A DNA stretch of 64,000 nucleotides from Eumeta japonica (Eukaryota > Arthropoda > Insecta > Lepidoptera > Psychidae), in the NCBI GenBank assembly GCA_005406025.1, contig BGZK01000495.1, forward strand, positions 186,001-250,000. The letters are read 5' to 3'. Made by a program: the position numbers and the translations under genes. Position 1 is the first letter of the stretch. Every line of letters starts with the position of its first letter. Under the pieces are notes generated by a model that searched no databases, was not told the origin of the DNA, and saw only the letters and a list, made by a program, of their open reading frames with translations. Below are positions 55,881 through 64,000 of the stretch, piece after piece.

Positions 55881-57355
55881 TAACCAATTTCAGTAGAATA
55901 TTTCTATTTCTGGAAAGTATAAAACTGATACGAGTGTGTGAGTAGAGTAGCAATTTTATTTCATTATTGAAATTTAAAATAAGTGAAAATAAATGGTGAA
56001 ATGGTGAAATAAATGGTGAAAAAAAATGAATATAATTGTAATAATCTGTATTTATTACAAAATAAAACTATAGACTGATGAAATGAAATAAATAAGAAGC
56101 ACTTCTGCCTAAGTCGTGAAAAGTCAACGTTTTAAAATGTATACTCATTTGCAGTTTTACGTGACATACGAGATCGATAACGTTCTCCAGACTGCTATAG
56201 GGACGTCTGCATGACTGCAACCAGGAGTGGGGGTAGGATTAAAACAGAGGAGCGGACAAGGAGAGGGAAACTAAAAAAAGTGCACCAGGAACAGAGAAAG
56301 AGTAAAAATAAAAAAAAATGAATTGTATTTTTACGTAAACGAAAGATTATGTAAATATAATACGTTAGCAATAGTTCTGTTTTGTAAATATAAAATAACG
56401 TAGATTTCTAAGTCTTGAGAAGATGATTTTTTTTTGTATTAACATTGGCATGCTTGAAGCTATTAAGTAAAATCAAATTTTAATAAAATAGGGACATTAT
56501 AAAAAAAATATAGTGTTCGATTTTATGAGCTAGTTAACCCCATAACAATGATATAATTTAATTTAAAATCTTATTGAAAATGTGGCGTTCAATTTGTAGA
56601 TTAGATTTTGGACATAGATACTAAAATAAATTTATCATCGAAATATTATTTCACTTATTTTATTAAGTAAACTTAATTTATTTGGGAAGAACCGAATTAT
56701 TAAACGTAATAATATATACTATAACTATTATTACTACTACGCAATTACGTTCTAGAAATGTTTAGCGCAATAAGGATTTTATAGTCAGAAACCAATTGAT
56801 ATATATATTTAAAAATCATGATGACATGGGGTTGCAAGGTATCGCTTTATTTGTCATATTGATTGTAACATTTATTTGTTGTTACATATCTTAAAATTGA
56901 TTCTTTAGTAAATTTCAATTTCGTCATTAAGTAAAAGAAGTGTAATCAATAATCGAGGTCTGATTTTTTTCTTTGATAAAAAATATTAATATAAATTTCA
57001 GTAAAGCATGGTGTAATTGTATTTAAACGTATTAGAATCGTCAGTGGTTAAAATTCATAATTCAACTGTAAATTAAAAGTGGTTAAAAATGTACTCTCTA
57101 CTGTAATTTGTAACGGATACAATTTTTATTGAAATTCGTTAGTACAAAATAATTCGCTTTAATTAAAAATTTAAAGTACTCCTTGTGCCAATTAAATTAC
57201 ACTGTCTTAATGATTAATTAAGATTGTGAACTTAAACAATCTATAGTCAAACGTAGACGAGTTCATAGGGGGTGAGTGACCGGGCAGTATAGAATTGAAC
57301 TTGGCTGTTTCATGAACATGGGAGTAAAATGTGCTTAAATGAAACGAGAGCTTTC
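55880..57355. other. AT-rich DNA, nothing recognised
   Basis: A purine-rich stretch near 56220-56305 (AGAGGAGCGGACAAGGAGAG) resembles the hexamer-periodic tracts weakly. No gene. Confidence 0.45.
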
Positions 57356-57360
57356 GTGAA

Positions 57361-57475
57361 CAAGGTTGCCGGCGCGCCGCGCGATTGTGTGCATGACGTC
57401 AATACTGAACGATGACGTCACGAGCTCTGTCGTTGGCGAGTTAGAAACCATCCACGGAATTTGTGACGTAGCAAT
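57361..57475. promoter_or_regulatory. GC island 11 with two perfect CRE sites
   Basis: GGCGCGCCGCGCG is followed by TGACGTCA at 57394-57401 and again at 57413-57420, then GTGACGTAGC at about 57462. Two consensus CREB/ATF palindromes 19 bp apart suggest a cAMP/stress-responsive or ATF-bound element. Inference from motif matches. Confidence 0.5.
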
Positions 57476-57479
57476 TTAC

Positions 57480-58130
57480 AACAGTGTAATAAAATCAAGG
57501 CGTGAATAATAATAATTAAACTAGCTTTTTTCCTGCGACTTTGTCTGCGTCGAATTCGAATTATTCACACGTCCCTCGTTCTTTTCTTCTTTGAACCCCT
57601 TTTTTTGACCATATTAGAGATGTTTTTCATAACGTCATTATACAAACTTGTAACGCGTGAATCCAACTAATCCTCATGCAACGTTCGATCCCCCTTTCTA
57701 TCCCCTTTAAATTACAAAAACATTTATTTCAATAACCTATAACCTGGCCGGAGATTCTCTTAATACGTTATACAAAATCCGCATTTAAATGTATTCAACC
57801 GCGCCGCGCAACCCGCAACGCGCGTACAAATAAATAGATAAAGATTCCAAAAAAAACTACTGAAACGTATTCGTTCTTCGAACCTCAAGCGGTCCACATC
57901 TAATGAAATCTCGAATCTAGAAAACCATTTTCTTCGTGGAGTCAACAATTATTCATATCTCTTTGACTGACGCATAATTATGTATTTCATGACATTCATT
58001 TTTTATTCCTGAACCGCTAAAATAGTTACGTCCCATAGCACTAATCATCCGTATTCGAATCAAAGTAGAATATCAGAAATATTTCCGCTGAGAGTATACG
58101 ACATTATTCACCTAATCAGTGTTAACGATT
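57480..58130. other. AT-rich DNA, nothing recognised
   Basis: No feature identified apart from a small GC spot (CGCGCCGCGCAACCCGCAAC near 57800). Confidence 0.5.
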
Positions 58131-58510
58131 GTTAATCAGCGATTGTGACGAGGGAAGTTACATTGATGGTTGCATACATTACCGGCTCGATCGGGCCCGT
58201 GTGCGGCGGGAGCGCGGGGATTCCGTACGGGCGCGGGTGGTGTGTGTGAAAACGTATACGCGCCGGGCGAATTGCGCATATGCTGAGGGGGGCGGGCGAA
58301 GGGGTGAGGTGTGTGGGTGCGCAGTAACTGCTGTAGCTAGCTCGGTATATTTTATTGTAGCTCGCTTCTCTAGATACTACTGGTCGTCTAGTGTTGGGGT
58401 AGAATGTTGCGTTGGAAAATCGATTGTAATTTATTTTACTAACAAGGTCCGCAGCTTAGCTCGTTCGGGTGCTACTTTTATTATTATTCATCATTGTTCA
58501 CAGTCGTGAA
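58130..58510 (+). promoter_or_regulatory. GC island 12, possible promoter or non-coding first exon
   Basis: The GC-rich core GTGTGCGGCGGGAGCGCGGG through GAGGGGGGCGGGCGAAGG changes abruptly to AT-rich TATATTTTATTG. Only a few stops occur, and a 126-codon frame (58129-58509) opens with TTG and has no domain; I reject it as coding. A promoter island is plausible, but no good TATA/Inr pair was found. Confidence 0.35.
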
Positions 58511-58865
58511 TTAGTAATAGATGGGTTTTTGGGTGGTTTTTTGATAAAGAACAGAAAAATTAAATAGTGAAAACAGCTGTGACAATTTCGGAAGCGTGTT
58601 TTTTTTTCATTTAACGCCATTTGTATATTCAAACCACTAAGAAAATTGAAAAAAATCAAAAATTGTTTTCATTTCGGTTTAGAATATCAACTTTTCATCA
58701 AGCGTAAAAGTTTTGAACTCCTGGGAATAAGTTTTGTGCCGATCCATTTATTTGGATCGAATTAGCAGTACTGAGAGAGTTTTGCCCAATTTGGATTTTT
58801 TTTGTAATCCTCACAATTTTAAATAATCTTAGTAATAGATGCTTACAAAAAAAAAGTTATGTCTT
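58510..58865. other. AT-rich DNA, nothing recognised
   Basis: No feature identified. Confidence 0.5.
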
Positions 58866-58869
58866 TTAA

Positions 58870-59438
58870 GGCCGGCTATACATCTGTCCGACTTGACATA
58901 ATCCGGCATGCCCGGGCGGCACAAACCGAATATGTGTGGAGTTGTCTTACGCTAAACAGCCCAAACCATCGGCATTTTGCCGCCCGGCTAAGTGGCAAGC
59001 CATACACACAAATACGGCTTGTGTTATTCGGCTTCTACATTCGGCTCATGAAAAAGAGCCCTCTAGTTGTATTTAAATTTTGGACCGACAAAGACCTACT
59101 TTTATGTGTAGCTTTTCTAATAATTTCTGTTAATAATGATAAACAAAAAATTACATTTCGATAATTTGAATTGTTTGTTCTTCTGACCACCATAGTGACG
59201 TCCATGTCTTAAGATGATCGAACGGCTTTGTTTTGACGAATAAAATGGAACCCGAACCACGCCGAAACGGCCTCATTCGGGTTTGTTCGGCACATCCGAA
59301 TGAACGCAATTAGAGCAGAGCGTCCGCTCTGTGCCGTGCCTGTTTGAATAAATGTAGTAGATAATGCCGCCCGGCTTTGCCGAATGAACAAATAATGCCG
59401 AACCGAAAATGCCGACGCGAACAGATGTACAGCCGTCC
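58870..59438. mobile_element. TIR MITE, possibly piggyBac-derived
   Basis: The left end GGCCGGCTATACATCTGTCC is matched in inverted orientation by ACAGATGTACAGCCGTCC at the right end. Inverted similarity extends inward with CGGCATTTT, GCCGCCCGGC and CCGAAT(A/G) motifs. TTAA precedes the left end (58866-58869); the right end is followed by TAAG, one base short of TTAA, so a piggyBac-type target duplication with one lost base is possible. Frames of 101 and 60 codons inside are incidental. No transposase. Confidence 0.8.
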
Positions 59439-59629
59439 TAAGATGTGGAACTGATCTTTGCCTTTTTTTTTGAAAATTTTTCTCTAACGATATTTCTCGA
59501 TTAATTAATACATTTTAATGGGTTTGATAATAAAGGTTTTTTAAAGAGTCTATTTAATATTCCTAGGGGCCTCTTCCACTATCTCCTTTCAAACCGACAT
59601 TTATGAAAAAGGCTCATAAATTAAATTTG

Positions 59630-60255
59630 AGTTTCACGTCCTCCCTGTTTGTGCTATGTTTCTCGCCGATGGTAACTCAAATGCTGTGTACAATATGGTT
59701 ACCGGTGACGAAAGCTGGATTTATTGTTACGATTCCGAAACCAAAAGAGAAACTGCTAAGTAGGTGTTTCTTTTCGAGGAGTTTCCTACTAAAATAAAAC
59801 AAGGTCTCAAGCATCAGAAAAAAGATGGTAGCCTTTTTCTTCGAAATGACAAGTCATTAAGCAAAAATTGTTATGGAAGATAAAAAAACTAACGCTTTAG
59901 ACTGATATACTAACAAATGTTTACCTATTTTTTTTTTTGGAAAAAGTTCGGGTATAACAACGTTACAGTAGGATTCTGCCTCATCATGACAACGCCTCAC
60001 CATATGCATACATAAACAACTAACAATTTAGGAATGTTGAGTATGGCTCACTCGCCTTACAGCCCCGACCTCACATAATGCGATTTTTATTTACTTACCA
60101 AAATAAAGGAAAAACTTCTAGAAAAGTTGTTTATGGACGGCGACGAAGCAGTGGCTGCATAGGGAAAGTCCGTCGAAATCAGGCGTAAGTGCGAGGTTCA
60201 ATCAGTGGTTCCATCCAATGTAGCGATGTATCGCTCTCAACGGACATTTTAATTA
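59630..60255 (+). pseudogene. Mariner transposase fossil (C-terminal two-thirds)
   Basis: The plus-strand translation shows DGNSNAVYNMVTGDESWIYC then YDSETKRETAK and a stop. It next shows FEEFPTK and KKDGS, then (after frame changes) a HHDNA equivalent at about 59982-59995, YSPDL near 60058-60071, a QWFHPM equivalent, and CIALNGHF. These are the successive landmarks of mariner D,D34D transposases. Codons for all three catalytic aspartates can still be seen (about 59707, 59988, 60066), but the second-to-third spacing is shortened by roughly eight residues. Multiple stops and frameshifts are present, and the N-terminal DNA-binding domain and TIRs are missing. Dead. Confidence 0.9.
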
Positions 60256-60259
60256 CCTA

Positions 60260-61420
60260 TTTAAAAAAAAACAATAATAGTAATAATAACTTGCTAGTGT
60301 GCTCAGTTTTTGATTTTCTGAGGACTTTCAGTTTAACCGGCGCATAAAGCTTTCTGCCATCGTCATCACTATCAGATTGCGCCCATAGGACTCTCTGAAT
60401 CTAATTAAGGATTTTTAAAACTTTGAACTGCCCTTTATCTCTTCATCCCTCAGTTTTCAAGATTTATAATGTGATAATCCATATATGTTATTTAAACAAC
60501 ACAATACAAAAAGGAAAACATCGGTCTGAATTGATTTGATAATTAAAGTATTTACTAATCTGTATTTTCGTCACAAACTGCTGATTCAAAGACAATTTAT
60601 TTACCTAAGCGAGCCGTTCTAATAGTACAATTATAATTTATTGTTTGGTGATACAGTCGATTTTAATAGGATTGTTAAAAAACACTAGCCGATTGAATAC
60701 TGAATCATACTATCAAATCATGCCGCCACTCTAAACAATTCCTCATAACTTCATATGTTTATCAACATTAATGAAATATATCAAATTGTAACCGTTCTGT
60801 TATATTTGTATTGTAACTTTAAATTTTTTTCCAAGAAATGAAACATGGATTTTAGTGCAAGGACTTTTACTATAGTGAATGGTTGGTTAAATTATGTATG
60901 TGAGTGAAATTGTATTTTAATTTTGAGAAATATATGATGTAGAGCATCGACACGTCCATTTTTCGTTCTTAGTGAGTTTTTAATCAATTTGTCCAGAGTA
61001 TTTCATCGATAAAGTATGCTCGCGTCACTAATGTCGTAAGTTATCTTATAGGTAGGTAGCGGAGTCTTAATGTGGCCCTATATGTGACCAATAATAATTT
61101 TATTATGAGTTTATTACAATACCCTTGTAAGGAATAAGTAGAATCACTCACGGATTGACTTATTATGTCAATAGTCAGGTATATAGATCAGATATAGTTA
61201 TTTGAAAATGAGTTTCTAAAAATCACACTAGACAAACCGTACTAAAAGTCAAGTGATCCGTTTATAATTGAATTTTGTTTTACTAATATAATACAATTTT
61301 CTTTCAAATGTCATTAAAAAGTTTTAATTAGGCGTCTAGATAGGTTTATTACCACCTGAATAAATGATAACGTTGCGGTGAATTTGATGTCAATATGTGT
61401 TAACACTAAGCTATTTAGTT
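60260..61420. other. AT-rich DNA, nothing recognised
   Basis: No gene, island or repeat family identified. Confidence 0.5.
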
Positions 61421-61424
61421 CGCA

Positions 61425-61590
61425 ACTCCGACTCCTTTCCCGCCCTCCTCGTCGCCCCCCCGGGCCGTGCGCACGCACACAGGCGAGGCCCACCCCGATT
61501 ATTTTTGTGTGCTGCCTCCACACAAACGCGGGAAGGGAAAAGTAATTTTTCACTGACTACACGTACGTACGCACACAGGCCACTTTTAGA
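61425..61590. promoter_or_regulatory. GC island 13
   Basis: CCTCGTCGCCCCCCCGGGCC and GTGCGCACGCACACAGGCGAGG, followed by ACGCGGGAAGGGAAAAG (E2F-like GCGGGAA at about 61528), and an ACGTACGTACG run. Compositional evidence only. Confidence 0.35.
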
Positions 61591-61959
61591 TGAATGTAGT
61601 GAGTCCCTTGCCCCACGAAAAGTTTGTAGTACTGAATTTGTCCGCTAGTTGTGTCTAGACACGCTATGCTCGTAAGTTAAAAGGGGAATCCTCTGACATT
61701 TGTATTCTCCGATCGTATAATGAAACCTGTTTTATTTTTGAATTTTCATGGAAATCTATTTTTATATAAGCATGAAATAAACTTTTCATAGTTTCAAAAA
61801 TAAGTAAGTAATTATTATAATGTTTCAAATGGAATGTAACCTCGACTAGCAGTGCCATGGATGAGATGAAAATTTTATTGATAGCTGCGACTCGTCGAAA
61901 AATCCGAACGAGGTACAAATTCTCCATATACAGGCGTAATAAAGGTAGAATACGAGTAC

Positions 61960-62565
61960 CGCGGGAAAATCATGGCAACGGAATGCATCGAAAATGACTA
62001 CGACGCCAGAGCGGGACGCCGCTAGCGGGAGCGCGCCCGAGCCGCGCCGCCAGACAGAGATCAAACATTGAATAGGATTCGTTTGCCAAAAAGATGAATG
62101 TCAAACGCCTGGAAGCGGGAAAATGCACCATTTGCACCGGCTATAGGGCGGGAAATATAGAGCGCGGGCGGCGCGACTTAGGGCGGCGCGCGGCGTCTCC
62201 ACTCTGGCAGATAATCAATATCCGCTGGGCTCGTGGACACTATGTATGTTATTATAGTGGGCCCGCTCGGGCGCGGCGCGCGGCCGTATGCTCCGTCGCG
62301 CTCGCTCTATTATCTGAAATGGACAGTGGCGTAGATTTGGTAAATGATAAGTGTGAGAAAGTATTTATCACGACAATGAAGCGTGATATGTAATTATATA
62401 ACCTATTTAAGATAGGCGGTGCGCGGGCTGGTGCGGCGTGCGGGTGTCGCACGCGATGCGGGTGCGCGGTCTACTTCTTCATTAAGTGGGCCGCGCGAGG
62501 CGCCGCCGGCCGCGCCGCTGCGCCGCCGGTCGCGCTATGGCTCCTTAATTGAGTTAATCTAATCG
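61960..62565. promoter_or_regulatory. GC island 14 with three E2F-type and homeodomain-type sites
   Basis: The longest GC-rich block here. GCGGGAAA occurs at 61961, 62115 and 62148, the E2F/DP consensus in the same orientation within 195 bp. Between GC-rich segments lie GATAATCAATATCCGC (TALE/homeodomain-like, near 62210), TATAGTGGGCCCGC, and at the right edge TTAATTGAGTTAATCTAATC (62545-62564), which contains TAATTG, TTAATC and TAATC homeodomain sites. Frames are open on both strands but lack coding character. Likely a developmental enhancer, promoter or initiation-type island; inference. Confidence 0.5.
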
Positions 62566-62569
62566 AGGT

Positions 62570-64000
62570 CGCTAGATCGAACGGCTATATGTCTGTCTAG
62601 ATCATCAGTCAACTCGAATGTAACCGACGCTAGTAATTACCCTCGTCCACATTCTTGTGAAGACCGTTTCTTTACGACTGTCACTAATATAAAATTTTAT
62701 TAATAATTAATTTAATATATCGTGACGAAAATATATTAGATTAACTCAGGTACATATCTAACATTTGTAACTACAATTAAATAATCAAATATCCACCGTT
62801 TCACATCAGTCACCAATTTCTTCAAAAGTTTAGAGGAGAATTTTTCCATCAAGTATGAATTTATAAAGTAAATTTATTGTGTGTGAAATTAGAATTTATT
62901 TACTTTTTTTAAATAATAATACTTTAATATTTTGCTAAAAAAAATGAGAAGATTATATTATTCATTTCGTTAACTACTTTCATAAGGTATGCGCCGCGCT
63001 GTCTCTCGTAATAAATCTTGTAACAAATATTAATAAAGTTTCGTACTGCAATTGTAATTGTCGTGCTGTAACCCAAAATTTAATAACTACGTTTAGCGAT
63101 GTGTTAACGATATTAGCGATAACAATTACACTCAATCATATAAATAGTCCATGATGTCTTGTAAGGATTTCCACCGGGGACTTTTGCCTCTCCACGTAGG
63201 TGACGCCGACAGAAACTGGTCGGCATGCTGGCATATCACTTCAATTCGCTAATCTTCCTCCCTTTCTTATTGTTGCTTTTTCTTATTCTTCTTCCTTCAC
63301 TTTCCGACTTGTCGAAAAACGGCAAATAAAAACCAATGGACGTGAAGACAACATTTAACTTATCGACAGTCAGTCATAAGAAGTCAACTCCACAACAAAT
63401 GGTATAAAGAATAAAAGGAAATACACCGATATTCGATCTAGGTTCAGCTTAAGCAGTTAGAATGAAATTCATTCAAAATCGCCATAATACGTTTGTCTTA
63501 TGTGTTTAGAAGGGCCCACATACAACGTCAACGATTTTAGCACTGAATAAACTTCCTTCCATGGATGCTTAATATGAATTTACGTAAGATCTCTTGTAAC
63601 GTGAGAAAGTTTTTTTTTTTTTATATTGCAGTTACCCATGCATGGTTTATTTAAAGTTGTACTTTAAAAAAGGTGTCAAGTGCTTGGCGGGCCATACCTA
63701 GAGCAAAGTTTCGTAAGTTGCCTTGGCTTATCCGTAATATGTCAGTAAAGATCTACATGCCCATGCACTTGATAATGATAATTTAATAAAAAAATAAATC
63801 AATGTAGAAAGACTACAGTATGTTTAATAATTTAAACCTTAGAAATTTATTCTTCGCCATCCGACTTAAGAAGTCTAAATACGAGTAGGTACGAAAGTAA
63901 ACAACAATTCAAAGATAATTTATTGAAAAGTTTTACACAATAAAAAGCATGATATCTATTCAGACAATTTCAAATAACTTAAAATATCTTTTAACTATTG
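62570..64000. other. AT-rich DNA to the end of the window
   Basis: A mixed patch at 63150-63240 (TTCCACCGGGGACTTTTGCC) is unassigned. No gene or repeat family recognised. Confidence 0.5.

Noticed and set aside
58129..58509. 126-codon frame in GC island
   Set aside because: Non-ATG start, composition-driven opening, no homology recognised.
1..64000. Hox or other homeobox gene exon
   Set aside because: The islands recall Hox-cluster non-coding elements, but I found no WFQN-type homeodomain sequence on either strand and no cluster microRNA (mir-10, iab-4).

Overview
This is eukaryotic nuclear DNA, almost certainly from a moth or butterfly (Lepidoptera). It is strongly AT-rich with short GC-rich islands and carries many decayed transposons of insect type: an RTE-like non-LTR element, a BEL/Pao element, a mariner, a pogo-like element and several palindromic MITEs. 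It also carries repeats whose ends I recognise as typical of lepidopteran genomes, beginning with ATCGGCCAAGTG and with AGGGTTCCGTAC. I found no complete protein-coding gene, rRNA, canonical tRNA, known microRNA or CRISPR array. No homeobox, zinc-finger or other conserved domain exon was found by eye. The window is best read as a gene desert or the inside of a very long intron.

Layout. 0-1.6 kb: a GC-richer patch with a good TATA/initiator pair on the minus strand, probably a transposon promoter. 3-7.4 kb: a hexamer-periodic tract, an inverted-repeat element, a 1.1 kb dispersed repeat with a large GT microsatellite, and a decayed non-LTR retrotransposon. 9-13.1 kb: a palindromic MITE, a GC island, a 42-bp minisatellite, a lepidopteran repeat and a foldback element. 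14-20 kb: two inverted copies of one repeat family enclosing a BEL/Pao graveyard with a foldback MITE. 21.5-22.2 kb: a 124-bp tandem array joined to an AGGGTTCCGTAC element. 23-32.4 kb: GC islands, three more hexamer-periodic tracts and two weak exon-like ORFs. 33-41 kb: simple repeats, two palindromes and the richest regulatory-looking island pair (35.7-36.8 kb), plus a homeodomain-site-rich island at 40.3 kb. 42-46.9 kb: an unidentified exon-like block, a LINE 3' fragment, a pogo-like DNA transposon with an intact TA target duplication, and a hairpin. 49.8-51.3 kb: two tandem copies of the 5 kb repeat family. 52-58.5 kb: GC islands, a signal-peptide-like ORF and a LINE 3' fragment. 58.9-60.3 kb: a TIR MITE beside a mariner fossil. 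61.4-62.6 kb: the most GC-rich island, with three E2F-type motifs and homeodomain-type sites.

Working interpretation (inference): a regulatory desert near a developmental gene, in which discrete GC islands are candidate enhancers, promoters, PREs or non-coding first exons, separated by AT-rich DNA that has collected transposons. The target gene cannot be named from this sequence. Nothing here amounts to a clear new biological system. The observations most worth following are the recurrent hexamer-periodic tracts, the GC islands with grouped motifs, and a few short exon-like blocks.
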